From positions 44,343,396-44,407,395 of the forward strand of contig CM070906.1 in assembly GCA_036417435.1 (NCBI GenBank): a stretch of DNA of 64,000 nucleotides, given 5' to 3'. The notes beneath the pieces are model-generated. The model made no database searches. It saw only the letters and a list, made by a program, of their open reading frames with translations, and was not told the DNA's origin. Within the stretch, counting starts at the first letter, position 1. Every line of letters starts with the position of its first letter. Source of the DNA: Inia geoffrensis. Its lineage: Eukaryota; Chordata; Mammalia; Artiodactyla; Iniidae. The position numbers and the translations under genes are program-made. Of the stretch, positions 25,060 to 38,464 are shown one piece after another.

Positions 25060-28000
25060 CATCCCCTATGTGAACATATGACAACAGATAGCTTAGTGCG
25101 TATGTCCTTTCTGTTTTCTGAACCTTTCTGATTTTTTTCCCCCTGTCATCGAGAAATAATCCCTCTTCCCCACAGGTAGCAGATTGTGTCCTGTGTTGTG
25201 GGTTCTGAATGTGTTCCCTTCTTTGCTAGACACTCAGTGGGAACTCCTTTATCTGAGCCATCTTGAGTATCCAGCACAGAGCCCTGCATGTTACAGGATT
25301 TGCATATTAGAATGAATGTGAATGTCTTTGTCCTTAACACATGTTTATTTGAGGCGCATCTATTTTTTTCTGTGTCCTTTTAGTTGTGACTCAAGCCTCA
25401 TTCGAAAGCTCCATCTCAAAGGATTCCTGATGCCTTTTCTTATGTAATGACCCTCCTTGTTTGCAGGCTCGTAGATGGCCACTTTGTAGTTGTCCAAATC
25501 ACACGGGTTTGTCATGCTGTCTGCAGTGATGTGTGTTTCTTCAGTTGAACTTTGGTTTTGCTTGCAGTCACTCCATTTAAGTGGCTTCTGGATTGTAAGC
25601 TGAGATCTTGCCGTTTTCCATCCTTAGCCCTTTGAGCATTTCCCTTCATGTTCACTTTAGCTATTTTCTTTTGAACAGTAAAGGTTAACAGATGAGGTAA
25701 GGATTGTTCTGCCCAATGGTTCCTCTGGGAATGGGATGACTGCATCCTCCAGAGAGTAGATGTTTGGCTACCTTTCATAAGTATTGGAATACATTTAGAG
25801 GTATTTCTTGCCTTTTGAGGCATGAGTTTGTTGGATGCATAGAAAATGAGATGGGCTCCTCCTTTCAAGCCAGGTATTTACCAGTTAGTGTCTTGGGGTA
25901 TTATTTGGGGACCCAGCTGAACTCTCACATGGGAGAGGGCATGAGGGCCCATTGAGCACCAGAGATGAGAAGCTAGGAGGGAAAAAAGGGTTAGTAAGAT
26001 AAGTACAAGACTGTCAAAGAAGTTTGGCCTCCCAGCTTTTCTTCCGATTCCCCCCACCTCACCCCCATTTTTCAGTGCTCTGGGATTTCCATCTTCAGTT
26101 ATGCTTTACCCTTGTGCTCAGGTCTGTTTGGTAGGCTTGTAAGTAGTTTCTTTATCAGTATCAGTATGATACTTTATCAGTATGTTCAGGTAGGATTGCC
26201 TCATCAGCAGATGATACCAGAAAGTGGTATGTGTAAAGTGGTTTTCTTGGTGTGGTATGGTACATAACTAATCATCCTTAGGCTTAATTGTAGTTCATAG
26301 TTATAGCTCTCTAAAATGGCCTAATCTCTTACATGTTTTAAAGAATGCTAAACATTTTAACATTAATTACAGGTAACTGTCAGTATGTTGACCATCCTAA
26401 TAAGACCCTATGTTATATGCTAGGCTCCGAGCAGATGCCTACCATATACTTTAATTATTAATTATGGCAGGATATCTGTAGTGCATGGTTCTTAAATCGG
26501 CATCTGAACATCACTGTCAACTGTTTAGCAAGAAAGTGTTTTGACTTGGTATGTGTTTAAACATTTTTATGTTAAACTTTACTCAGTCTATTACGTCTCC
26601 TGTTGGTGGTTTAAATATTTGGAACTTGGAGCTTAGTATACGAGAGTGTTTGGTTTGCTTGCGGGTCAGTTTAAGGCAGATACTGGCCTTATTATTATTA
26701 TTATTCTTTGGACCAAGTAAAGAAGGCACAGCCTGGCCCATATGCAGGACTTTTGTTTATTTGAATTTCCCGAGTTAGTGATTGTGACAGCTTGACCTTA
26801 GCACAAATTAGAAATGTGCTGTTAGAGAGAAGAGGAGGGCAGAAAACAGTTCTATAGAAGGTTAGTGTCTTAGGAGCAATACTGTACATAGTATTTTACA
26901 ATTTTTATAAGCTATTCTTTTTTTTCGTTTTAATCAAAGAATTTATTTAAAAAACAACCTGTATATAAGTATATATTAAAAGTATGATGAAAACAATGGA
27001 ATAATATGTATCAAGCTGTTAGCTCTATGTCAGGTGAGGCAGGTGGGGTGGTTTTAGAGGAAGATTTGGGAGGGAGATTTAAATTTGAATGTGTAAGCTG
27101 TTGTTTTATCCATTAACTTATTTCTTATAAAAGCCCTGTTTGCTAGGTGAAGTGGGAAAAATCTATACTTTATAGATGAGGAAAGTTACTAAGGTTAAAA
27201 ATTTGTCAAAGATCACAAACTACGATATTTGCCCCCTGCCCCCAATCAATTCCTAGCCCTAACTTTGTTCGATGGCGAAAGCTTAAACTCCAGATTTCCC
27301 TCAAATGCTACATAGAATTGAGACTTGTCTTTTCTTGACCTTGGTTTACCTGGTCATCTCTTAACTCTTCTGAAGAACTAAACTGAAGCCTTCATTTTAA
27401 TACAGGTGGATGCAATTTGTATCCATTTTAGGATATTCTGATATTTTAGGTATGGGAGATAGTAGCCATACTTGGGAATTGCTGTGTGTTATAATGATAA
27501 TTTTGATTTGAGTACAGACTGATCCAGTGCACTCATTTCTGTAACCCTGGCCCTTAATGAAGAATATAATAAGAATCTTGACATGGGCCAACATAGTTAA
27601 TGGGAGCTAAGAGGCGTACCTCTTATCTGAAATTCACATATTCTAGTGTTTAGCTTTTATAAGGTTACGGTAAACTGACCGAAAATATAATGAGAAAGTG
27701 ATTATACAAAGACCCATAAGGAGTCAGTGCTTAAAAACTTTTGTCAAGTTGGAGGTATTTAGTATGTGGAAAACCATTTCCCCAGGTTTATTAGGCTGAA
27801 AGCATACCTTAAGAGTTTATAACAACCAGGCGTCAAGGGGAGAACATAAATAATTGACAGTGTTTAAACCTGAGAATTTCAGATTCTGTTCGGTAAGTTC
27901 TCTATTGTTTGACTACTTTCTTGTTTTGGAATCTCATACTGGATTAGTAAACAAAAAAAATTTAATGCCAAGTGTTGGTCTGTTCCCAGTTCATGTTTTA

Positions 28001-29270
28001 TAATACAGCCCTGGAAGAAGAGAGAATCGACCTAGGTTACATCCGAGGTTTAGCACAGTGGGCAGTATACCCTGCACATTTAGGAACCCATGCCCCTTGA
28101 CCTTATTATGAAGATTGGACTTGAAGTTCATGAGGAGTTTTGTTTCTAAGGAAAGTTACCATGGATTTTGCGGGGCGGGGGCGGAATCAATAGCATTAAA
28201 GTAATACTCTGCAGCCTAAAGATTGGCAGTTGATAAAGCATAATTTAACAATATAAAAACCTCAATCTTTTAGTTTCCCTGGCTTTTTATTTTTTAGCTG
28301 TGGCTTTTAGTTAACGAGAAGAGGTGAAAACGATAGTTTTCTCTGAGTCTCTGAAATTACTGAAACTTTCAGTGCTGAGACAGTTCAGGAGATCCTCGGG
28401 GGAGACCATTATTTGGCATTGGGTGGTGGTATCTTCTGCTTTGTTCAGACCTCTATTTCTAGAGAATTCTTTATTTCTGGAGAATTGGAAAGAATGGTGA
28501 GTTAATTATCTTAGGATTTTAACCAAATTGTAATTTCTTTGATGTTGCCAAATGGACCTAGGGACAGTTTTGCAGTTCTTTGAAGACTTACAGTGGAAAC
28601 AAAATAGCAGCTTTGGGGCCATGGAAGAATACATTCAGCCTACCCTCTAGTGGTTCATTCCTTTAACCACCTCCCAACGGGGCCATTCACCCCACTGGGA
28701 AAGCAGCCAGTCTTCAGGCAGGGCTTTCGCAGGCTCAGGGATCACCTTTGTCCCACTGCCTGCCCACTCTGCAGGTTTGAAGCAGGTTTTCACGGGAATC
28801 TATTTGGGTACACTGAAGGCAGCAGGGAAAGTGCAAAGTAAGACGTCTTTACGCTTCTGTTCTGTCCCTACTTACCCTCTATTCTATCTCCAAATATAAT
28901 TCGTGGTATGTCATGAGACAGTGTTTAGAGATGATGACCTTGAAATTTGTTTATATTAATTCAAGGGCTTCTGGTATAATGCAAGGTAATTTTTATCTTT
29001 TTGTATATGGATCACTTGCTGCCTGCCCCAAATCCTGGGGATAAAGCACTTAATGTGTCCCTTCCCTTCTTTATGGTCTCAAAATATTTAATTAGGTCTG
29101 AGTTAACTTTCTCCTCAGTCTCTGGAAGGGACAGGATATACTTAATTCTGTATGGACAAGATAGCTTTTAGTTAGTCCTAATCCAGAGTAGTATAACATG
29201 CCAAAATAGATCTCCTTTTAAGAGTGCTTTGAATGTATGTGGAAGACTTATTAGGATGTATCATAACACG
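25060..29270. other. Noncoding DNA with sparse old repeats
   Basis: A MIR-like piece is visible at about 27110-27220 (TATAGATGAGGAAAGTTACT), a short duplication TTTATCAGTAT at 26151 and 26173, and an ATT run near 26690-26707. No exon, CpG island or young insertion is seen. Confidence 0.5.
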
Positions 29271-29280
29271 GAATTGATAC

Positions 29281-29408
29281 TTTTTGTTTGTTTGTTTTTG
29301 GCCACGCCCTGTGGCATGTGGGATCTTAGTTGTCCGACCCGGGGTCCAACCCACACCCCTTGCATTGGAAGTATGGAGTCCTAACCACTGGACTGCCAGG
29401 GAAGTCCC
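29281..29408 (-). mobile_element. CHR-type SINE, short old copy
   Basis: On the minus strand it begins GGGACTTCCCTGGCAGTCCA and ends at GCCAAAAACAAACAAACAAA. It is the older, diverged, half-length form also present at 55484-55629. Confidence 0.85.
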
Positions 29409-29409
29409 G

Positions 29410-30900
29410 ATGCCCTTTTTTGCTTCTTTATTATGCTTAGTCCTTGGAATATTTCATAGATAATTAGCTCTAAAATTAAAGAACTTGAGTTTAGGTGAAC
29501 TTGATATGTCGAAAGTAGTTAAGATTAATTCACTCCACTCCAGGCCATCCTTAGTGTATCTCTGTACTGTACCTACAGTGACATTTTCACGCATTTTACA
29601 CTAGGCATTCTTGTCTTTTCTGTTCCCCCACCCACTTGCCAATATTCTAGTCTTCTGAAACTTTCCATCACCATAGTAGAAAAGCTGTGCACCCATCAGC
29701 ATGTTTGACCTTTAGGCTGTGATGTTTTACTTGAGATCCAGCCCTTGCAGGGACTAGGACAGTCAGGCCCAAGAGAAAAGCTGGTACTGGGAGAACAGCA
29801 GAGAACATGCTCCATTTGAAGGGCAGCCTGCTGGCTCATAGCTCTGTGGGAATATGGCCTCTGTTGCCAATCTGTTTGTTTATTTTTTTAAAGAGAAGCT
29901 GGGAATTTTTTTTAATAAATGTGAAATCGCTAAATTGGTAAAGTTTTGTATGTTTAACACTACTAATTAAAAAAAAAAGGACATTGAATAGACCAAATAA
30001 CACATATTTGCAGAATAAATCCCCCCTCTGGCATCCAGTTGTGACTCTGGCCTGAAGATCTTGAGCGTTCATTGCCTGACTGCTTGTTTCCATCTATCTC
30101 TTGGCTTTCCTCCAAGAGGCATATGCATGATCATATGTGGTTACTAATGACTATATTTTTGACACCTTTCCTTACTCCTTTTAGATGTGATCCTGTAACC
30201 TCTTAATGACTTTGTGCATGAATTAAGCGAAGTCCATTGTTGTCTTTATTCTTGGTGTTATTTACTCTGATCATCTGACTTAACCATTTACTTGAATGCG
30301 CTATAACTTAATTAGAAAGACTTCTGACTTCCCCAGATTTTCTCTCTGCTGGTCAGAGTCACTGTTGGGTATTATTCACCGTGCCATTGGTATATGATGA
30401 ACTGTATACCATGAAGAATGTCAGAAGTGGCCACCTGGCTGTTGTCATTTCTGTTGGCCATGTTGAGTAGGTCTTAGTTAATGTGTAGCCAACCTTGACA
30501 GATAAATAAGAGGATTCATTTGTTTGCATTTTGGTCCATTCTTAAATGTAGAAAACCAATCGTTTTTAGTCTCAGCAAGTCAAGATATGGGTCATTTTCA
30601 ATTAGAACAAGAAGTTACTTTGGTGAAATAACTGCTTTGTCTTGGCCAGTGATGCACAGTGATTGTTCTTTCTTGATCTGATGGCAGTGAAATTCACTCT
30701 AATGAGTGTTCCAATGCAGTGAAAGTTTTGTCCAGTCTTAATTTACTACTCCTGCTTCTACCTCAGTGATTCCCTTCCTCTGTTCTTGCTCTTCTTGAAA
30801 TACAGAACGAAGAATAGTATCCTGATTCCTCAACTTACTTCCAAGGCCTGCAGTCCCCTGACCTTTGTTGTGAATCTTGGGTTTTAGCCTGAGACAAGAT
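29410..30900. other. Noncoding DNA, nothing recognised
   Basis: No named repeat, exon or regulatory element could be supported. Confidence 0.5.
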
Positions 30901-30922
30901 GGCTTTAAAAAGCATGCTTGAG

Positions 30923-31108
30923 GGCTTCCCTGGTGGCGCGGTGGTTGAGAGTCCGCCTGCCGATGCAGGGGACACGGGTTCGTGCCCCGGTCCGGGAAGA
31001 TCCCACATGCCGCGGAGCGGCTGGGCTCGTGAGCCATGGCCGCGGAGCCTGCGCATCTGGAGTCTGCGCTCCGCAAAGGGAGAGGCCACAACAGTGAGAG
31101 GCCCGCGT

Positions 31109-31138
<30 letters not shown>
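30923..31138 (+). mobile_element. CHR-2 SINE, short form, young
   Basis: It begins GGCTTCCCTGGTGGCGCGGT and ends in about 26 A. It is flanked by AAAGCATGCTTGAG on both sides (ending at 30922 and 31150) without mismatch. It lacks the 3' block present in long copies. The perfect duplication and long pure tail suggest a relatively recent insertion. The B-box reads GGTTCGTGCCC, with T replacing the usual A. Confidence 0.95.
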
Positions 31139-31139
<1 letters not shown>

Positions 31140-31154
31140 GCATGCTTGAGCAGG

Positions 31155-33140
31155 GCTAAGTGTATAGAAAATCACATTTTTAAACCATTCTACTTCCCTT
31201 ATATTGATGATTCTCAAGCAGAGATTGGCAATCAAAATCAAGTCAAGAAACTCTTTAAAATATGTCTTAGAGTGTACTCGAGTAGATTTCCACTCTATTT
31301 ACAGGAAGAGTGAAAAATTTGGGTTTGGGGCCATAGGTTCAAGGATGGCTTGAGGATCTCTCTTTTTTTTGTTTTGTTTTTTTTAATCTATCTGAGATTA
31401 AAGTAGTAGATGATGGTAAAAATTTCTTTCCTTTTAGGTTGATCTGAAAGAGATTGCAGTCATAATTGCTCTGGACTAGTATGTTACTTGTTACATAGTA
31501 GGTGCTTTCTAAAAGTCTCGTCAGTGGTAAAATACGGTGCATTTCCTGCCAAGCAATTTATGTGTTAAATCTACTGTACTGAAACTTGCTCTTTATACGG
31601 GGTAAAAGTATAGCAGGAAGTGGGTACCAAGAAACTCCTAGAAGTCCTAAATCAGGAAAACTTTTCAGCTTGTGATTGTTTGTAATTTCAAATTTTCATA
31701 ATGCAAAAATCCAGTTTAATGTTGAAATGGGAGAGCTGTGTACAATCTCCTGTTACCCTCTAGCATTTTAAACATTGGGAAGCAAGATGCTTCATTTCTG
31801 CTCAAATATATGTTCAGGCTCAGATGTTTAAGTTAGCAGTGGTAGTTTCCATGGCAGCAGTGACTTTGCCCTTTTATCTTTTTCTTCGACAGCTCAATAT
31901 TTAGCATAGGCTGTCCAGAGGGATTATTATTCCTGGCTTTGTGTTCTTAAAGACTTCTTTGGGAGCCTTGGACTTCTGTGGGTGCAGGTGTGTTCCAGAG
32001 AAGCTCCCTGAGAGGTGGAATGTGAGTCTGTTTTGTATACCCTTGTTTTCTTAGCATCTTGCACAGTATGCCTGTCATATCCAGTGAATCAGGGATGTTG
32101 CTTCTCTCTCCTGGGTGGTTTCTTCTGTACTCCCAGCTTCCTGAGACCTTGGCTGGGCTGGAAGAGAGGTGTTAACTCCCCAAGTGATCTTTTGCTTTTT
32201 TAAACTGTGATGTGATGACAATGGACCACTCCTATATTCGTCTCTCTTCCTTCCTGAGGCTTGTGTTGTTTTAAACAAAGGCTTGTAGCTAGGATTTTTT
32301 TTTTTTTTAAAGCTGATTCAACTTAACGCTTGAACTCAAAATATAAGAATTAGTAGGTGTATCTGGAAAGGTGTGTCTGGAAAGGGATGTGTGCATATGT
32401 TAGTGGTGGGGAATGACAGCATACTATATGTCTGCCTTCCGTCCCCTTCATTAACAACCTGCGGTGACTTTGGCTCCTCCAGGTATGTAGAGTTGCAATA
32501 GAAGGTTTCCTGCGTGGCAGGGAATATAAAACCACGTGAAAAATCCCATAAATAAATGGGATTTTTTTTTTTTTTTTACTTGTCACCTTGAATTGCACTT
32601 CACGGCATTGATGCTCTTTCTTTTATGGATCTCTGTGCACATTTATTGCTGAAGAGACAAAAGTGAGTGTGGGCTAATAGGAGCACAGAGGAGGAGTGTC
32701 TGGCTCAACTCAGTGGTTCACAGAAGCCTTCCTGGAGGCGTTGTGCCTCCTTTTCATGTGCTGAGGATGTTTCCATTACCAGGAGAAGAAAGGTAGTGAG
32801 GCTCTTGCGGGTGGAGAAAAGACCGTGAGTAACAGTGGGAAGCAGCCTGTGTGTGGGAGGAACCGCTGGGAGATTGTTAGAGCCTCATGTGTGCAATGTG
32901 GAGGGGTGGGCATGGAGCGGTGGGCATGCCCATGGAGGGGGAGGTGGGAACCAGGTCAAGTCTGATGATGCCTCACTGCAGGCTGAGATGTTACTCTGTA
33001 TGCAGTGTGGGGTCAGTGAAGGCCTGAAAAAGAGAAATGGTCCTGGGATGCTGACTGTTCTTAGGTAGATCACTGTAGCAGTGGAATGGATTGGAGAAGG
33101 GACAAGCCTGGAAGCAGAGATCAGGTAGGAGGCTTCAGAT
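31155..33140. other. Noncoding DNA with no recognised gene
   Basis: T runs near 31363-31384, 32297-32309 and 32562-32577. 32840-33140 has the purine-rich composition of a very old repeat but I cannot name it. Confidence 0.5.
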
Positions 33141-33149
33141 GGAGTCTCA

Positions 33150-33330
33150 GTGCTGGTTACAAATCCCAGTTTCTCTACTTAATAGCTGTATAGTTTTGAA
33201 ATCCTCATTTGTAAGTGGAAACTTAATATATATAGCTCATAGTGCACAAGGTGATTAAATGGGATTTTTGTCTGTAAAATATGTAGCTTCAGGCCTTGCC
33301 CAGAATAAGGAATCAAGGAATGCTACTTTT
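33150..33330 (+). mobile_element. MIR SINE relic
   Basis: GGTTACAAATCCCAGTTTCT, CTACTTAATAGCTGTATAGT, GGTGATTAAATGGGATTTTT and GGCCTTGCCCAGAATAAGGA follow MIR order. Confidence 0.7.
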
Positions 33331-34950
33331 CCTTCCTCACTTTTCCCTACTCTCTTTCAGTCATAGGATTCATTAAATTCTACTACAAGAGGCAGCCAGG
33401 TCATCTTTCCTATAGCAAAAGATACCCAGATCCTTCGGAGAGTTCAGGAGGATGCCTTATTTATTTTTATTTTAATTAAACATGATCTTAAAACCAACAT
33501 TAGTGCAGTCTTAGAAAATGTTTAAATTCAGGTCATTTTGAAAATCATGATAGGAGAAAGATGGTAGGAGGCCATACAGTTGTGTGTGGATGTAGATGGA
33601 TCATTGCCCTGATTTGTGAATTGTAGAAACTGTGACACTATGCAGTACATGTTAGTGTGCAGATTATCGATCTAGCGTACAACCATGGATGAGACTTCTG
33701 CGTTCTTTTTCTGTCTTGTATTGTAAATAATAAATCTGAATTTAAATAGAAGATGCTTATGTCATCCTTGGAGTTCTTAGCAAAAGGAACAGTGAGGTAG
33801 CAGTTTCTAATCTTAAATACTAAAATTCCAAGAGGCTGAGCAGCTGATGATGAGAAGATTGAGTTGGGGAGGATGGAAGGCATGTGTAGTCTTCTGTGCG
33901 TTGGGTGCGGGGTATTACTCTTTAAAGTAAGGTAAATTGAAATAGACAAGGCTGTAATTCTGATGTGGAACATTTAGGCTATTGGCATCCTTTGTACTTA
34001 AATATAGTATTTGGAGGTCAGGGGTCGAAAATTGCAGCATTTTAAGTAAAAATTCTAATCCTCCTTAGTCACCATTTCTGACCATGTGCTAAATGTAGTT
34101 TAACATAGCATGTGCGTCAGGGGCCCTACACAGGAGTTGACAGTCATGATTGGGCAGTCTGCATACTTCACTTTCTGTCCAGTGTTCCCTTTTCAAGTTA
34201 AGAAGCTCCCAACACAGCTCTGCACCCTGTTGCCCATTGAGACATGGAAACAAAACAAAACAAAACAACTATGCCTTAACCTAAAAGACAGATGAGCAAG
34301 TTCTCTATACCAGCACTTTAAGGTGCATCTTCCTTTGCCCAGCAATAATGATAATAGCACTTCAGAATTTGTAAAGTGCTTTGATATATCTGTCTAAATT
34401 ATATGCATATAATTGAAGCTTTTATAGAGAACAGGCCTCTTTACCTCCTCTCCCTCTTACCAGAGTGGAAATAATTCAAAGGCTAGATGTGTGGGGTTTT
34501 TTCTTTGTTAAAATATAGCCTGTGGTTACACGTGCCCACTTTCCCAACTTCAACCTATGGGAGATGGAGATTGCTTCTCTTCAGCTTTTGGAACTATGCA
34601 TGTACGTACACAAATAGGTTCTGTATACATATATATATGCTCACACCCTTGCTTCATTGTTCATTTATACAATGGGGGAACTTGCCTCAATGCACTTTTA
34701 GAGATCCTTAACTGTTTATTTAAAATATGCTTTACCTTAGTGATAAGAAGGTAATTTGCAAAGTGGGAAGTCTGATAGAAGTTGAAGTGACAGTCATTGG
34801 CAGGGAACCCAAGCACCTTAACTCCTTTTTTCCTGTTAGAGAGGTATCCAAGATCTGGGATTGGGTGTGTGTGCCCACTATGGATATAAGCAGGCAAGGT
34901 CTGAGGCTAAGGAAGACCTTACCCTCATCTGTAGTGTATCGCGTTAATTT
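33331..34950. other. Noncoding DNA with a possible MIR fragment
   Basis: ATTTGTAAAGTGCTTTGATA near 34365-34390 resembles MIR. Nothing else is recognised. Confidence 0.4.
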
Positions 34951-35208
34951 TCTTTCTTTCTTTTTCTTTTTTTTTTAAACATTAACTCTTATTTTTTTTC
35001 TTAGTTTTTCTTTTTATTTTTTTTGTAATGAAAAGTATCACTTGAGTTAGGTTCATTTATTTTGTGAAGGTAACACAAGTATGCACCATGGCCATGTGAA
35101 AAGAACTTTAAGCGTCTTGTTTTCTGTGTCTTAAAATGCACACTTCCCAACACTTCAGAATGCTGATCCCTGGAAAGGGGTGAATCCATATGCTGAGAAT
35201 CTTTTTCT

Positions 35209-35417
35209 TTTCTTTTTTTTTTTGTTGCGGTACGCGGGCCTCTCGTTGCTGTGGCCTCTCCCGTTGCGGAGCACAGGCTCCGGACGCGCAGGCTCAGCAG
35301 CCATGGCTCACGGGCCTAGCCGCTCCACTGCATGTGGGATGTTCCCGGACCGGGGCACGAACCCACGTCCCATGCATCGGTAGGCAGACTCTCAACCACT
35401 GCGCCACCAGGGAAGCC
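35209..35417 (-). mobile_element. CHR-2 SINE, short form
   Basis: On the minus strand it begins GGGCTTCCCTGGTGGCGCAG and ends TACCGCAACAAAAAA followed by an A/G-rich tail at 35198-35221. It lies between the L1 3' end and the unique segment of the compound insertion, so it was either carried in with it or inserted later. Confidence 0.93.
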
Positions 35418-35422
35418 CTTTC

Positions 35423-35651
35423 TTTTTTTTGAAATTAATTTTTATTGGAGTAGAGTTGCTTTACAATGTTGTGTTAGTTTCTGCTGTACAGGAAAGTGAA
35501 TCAGCTATACGTATACATATATATACTTTTTAGATTTCCTTCCCACGTAGATCACTAAATCATTAGGTCATTTAGATCATTGAGTAGAATTCCCTGTGCT
35601 ATGCAGTAGGTTCTCGTTAGTTATCTATTTTGTACCTAGTAGTGTATATAT
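35423..35651 (-). mobile_element. L1 3' end, 5'-truncated
   Basis: AATTAATTTTTATTGGAGTA, TTCTGCTGTACAGGAAAGTG and TTCCCTGTGCTATGCAGTAG are the reverse complement of cetartiodactyl L1 3' UTR, also seen at 7940-8110. There is no ORF2 sequence. Confidence 0.9.
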
Positions 35652-35669
35652 AAACATTAACTCTTATAC

Positions 35670-37580
35670 ACATTTCTAGGCAGCAGATTAACCAGAAATT
35701 TCCTTGTGATTCTCTCCTTTAGGCCCCCTCCCCCAATTGGGATCACTAGAAGTTAAAATAACACTTTGATTGCCAATCCTTGCCCCCTCTTGAAATGTAG
35801 TTAATAACCATAAGCTTAATTACCATAAGAAGTCACAGATGTATGTAGCTTGTTTTTTCTAGCTGCGATGTAGCTTTTAAAGAAAGCCATCTTTTGGGGT
35901 GGAGGGGAAGAGATGGACCAAAGGAAATAAAGTATCTTTCTTAGTGTGAATCTGTTTTTTAAGATGCTCCAACTTTCTGTACTAAATAATTCGTAGTCAT
36001 GTTTCTAAATCAAACGTAGTTATCTCTTGGGAGTCTCAGGACTTTAAACATCAACTGAAAAGAAAAATACATTTCATAGGTGAATACCAGTGAAATGTTC
36101 TACATTTCATAGAGGAAAGGAGCTGGCCCTCTGTGTTGATCAAGGTTTACACTCTCACAGTCCTACCGTGGATGGGGGAGAGCCCCTTGTTCTATGCTCC
36201 ACAATGCATTAATGAACTACAAGATTTTATGTGTCCTAGGGGAGCGTCTCTTAATTTCAGTTTCTTTGAAGTTCAGTAGAAATATTTGTAGCCTCTCAGC
36301 ATTATTAAGGAAATATGCCTTCTTCTGTTGACATTTTATTTTGTTCACTTTATTTTGGTATAAGCTACTTGGGGTTAAACACTAACTATAGTTTTTAGTT
36401 TTCTGTGTGATGACAGTTAAGAGTAAAATAACCTTAGTGGCCAGATGGATTATTGTGGCCCTTTATAACACTTCTGAGTTAAAAAAAAAAAAACAATATT
36501 CGTGACCATAAACCTTCCTTGTCTTTTATACTCCCTTTAAGACTAGGCATACTTGCTGTTTTGGAGCTCAAATATGACAGTATTCTACTGTCTGTATCCT
36601 ACAGAGGAGCTATGTTTTTAACCTACCTAATGAAAACACTCAACTAGTGGGATTAATTTGAGGATTTCCAATCAGCCTTTCACAATTTGTACTACCCTGA
36701 GGGGGTTCCTGTTAGCTGTGACTTTTGTAGAAGAATGTGAAGTTAATCCAGTTTCTATGTTGATTACTATGTTAACTGTCTTAATTTAGCAATTCAAATT
36801 TATCTGCCTATACCAAACAAGAACTCTGCTACAAAACTGTGGGAGTAGTTGATTTTATTCTTATTATGCTCATAACCTATTTTAGGTTCTACAGCCAAAT
36901 AATGGCATGGAAATTAATAATGACCACTGAGGTTGGAATGATTCATCACTAGATGGTAGTGTATTCTAGCCTATAACCAAGATTGAGTTAACCCCTGGCT
37001 TAACCTTGACTATGGGGGAGGTGTATAAATGACCCTGTTGAAGAATATAGATTTTAAAGTTTAATTACATTTCACAAAAATGTAACTTATTCTCATTATC
37101 TTCATCTACTTTGTCTTTCACCTATTGGGGTGAACTTTGAGATTTCTTTTTTTTTTGAATTCTGACAGCTTTAAGGGGCTGTCATAGGCTACAAGTCAAT
37201 TTCTGACATGCTATACTCTTAGTAAGTAGTTTCATCTTTTAAGTTATTCTGAGTTTTTAAAAATTTTGCATTTTCTATTAAATGAATCACTTGCTTAATT
37301 CTTTAAAGAATCAATAGATAAAGTGAATAACTCTTGATTTAATATTATAAACTCAGATTTTCATATGTTGGGTTTCCTTAAGGAGATTCCCCCCCACCCC
37401 CAAAATAAGACACAACCTTCTATAGAAGTTTAATTCCTTTCTTAATCGTCATGTATTCCTGGTGCCCAGAAAGTAATAAATGAGTTGGTTTGTTTGAATG
37501 TGAACAGTTAGAATCTAAACCAGTTTCTTGATAATGAATTTAAATAGTTTACTGATGTAATTATAGTAAGTACTATAGTA
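35670..37580. other. Noncoding DNA, nothing recognised
   Basis: AT-rich with short homopolymer runs (A at 36481-36493, a C-rich patch at 37389-37400). No repeat family or exon supported. Confidence 0.5.
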
Positions 37581-37800
37581 AGTAATATGTTTCCTCCTGC
37601 CTGAGTCCACTTGTCACCCTGATCGGGGTCACTGTCATTCTACATCTTGGTTACTGCAATTATTTCATGATTGGTCTTCTTGTTTCCACAGTTGCTTAGT
37701 TCTTTCACACAACCATATCCAGTTTATTTTCACAATAGCCATGTGCTACTGTTTTTGCTCAAAACCTTTCTGTGGTTTCCTTTCCTTTTATGTTGACCTC

Positions 37801-38341
37801 TGATGGGGTTTAGGACACACTACCCCAAAGTACGGTACCTTGGAGTATTGACTATCTTAAGCTGAAGAAGTTTGAGAAAACTGCAGAAGCAGAAAGGTTA
37901 TTTTGACCATCTCTCTCTCTCTTCTTCCCTGAAACAGATAATAAAATTCCCATGTGGAAGGTACCCTCCCTGTACCAGGAGGAAGGAAAACATTCCTATC
38001 ACCTGTACAGGGATTTGGGGCCTGGAAATCTGTATATGAGCAAACCTTGTTAAACTAACCCATATCTTTTTAGTTTAATCCTTATCACTTATGACCCCCA
38101 GCCCAAACCCCTTGTCTTGTCAATTCTTCACAACTTTATTGTTTGTTTATCGAAAAGGTATATAAACTTCCTGCTCAGATCACTTCTTCGGATCTTCCTT
38201 CTCTTGTGAAGATTCCCATATACATGCACAAATTTGATAAAATTTGTATGCTTTTCTCCTGTTAGTTTGTCTCTGTCAGTTTAGTTTGCAGACCCAGCCA
38301 GAACCCTAAGAGTGTTGAAGAAAACTTTTTCCTCCCCTGCA
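37801..38341 (+). mobile_element. Solo ERV LTR with TATA box, family unassigned
   Basis: The segment starts TGATGGGGTTTAGGACACAC and ends TTTTTCCTCCCCTGCA, giving the TG...CA form of an LTR, and is flanked by CCTC on both sides (37797-37800, 38342-38345), a 4-bp duplication typical of ERV1-class elements. It has a TATA box, GGTATATAAAC, at 38157-38167. There is no retroviral coding sequence, so this is a solo LTR from recombination. It lies in the same orientation as ELAVL2. A diverged relative in the opposite orientation is at 53335-53942. Confidence 0.75.
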
Positions 38342-38464
38342 CCTCCAAGATCCTATGTGGTCTGGCCTTATACCTCTTAGACTCATCTCCCTCTGGCCTC
38401 CTCCTAGCTTCACCCTAGCTGGTCTCTGCCTGGAATGCTTCTCTTCTAGATATCCCTATGGGGA

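Larger units (their letters stand above)
34993..35651 (-). mobile_element. Compound L1 insertion, candidate 3' transduction carrying a SINE
   Basis: The whole block is bounded by exact 16-bp copies of AAACATTAACTCTTAT (34977-34992 and 35652-35667). On the minus strand it runs: about 230 bp of L1 3' end (35651-35423), an A-rich stretch, a short-form CHR-2 SINE (35417-35209), about 172 bp of unique sequence (35197-35026), and a final A-rich tail (35024-34993). An AATAAA signal lies at 35061-35056, about 31 nt before that tail. This is the layout expected when L1 transcription reads past its own end to a downstream polyadenylation signal and the longer RNA is inserted. Confidence 0.65.

Noticed and set aside
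28170..28190. GGGGCGGGGGCGG G-rich spot as a promoter
   Set aside because: It is an isolated short GC patch in AT-rich DNA, with no CpG island or exon signals around it.
30738..31241. Longest reading frame in the window (167 codons, minus strand)
   Set aside because: It runs through the poly(A) tail (a Phe run) and body of a CHR-2 SINE and then intronic DNA. Similar peptides (LSLLWPLPLRS, GIFPDRGTNPCPLHRQ) appear at every other SINE copy.
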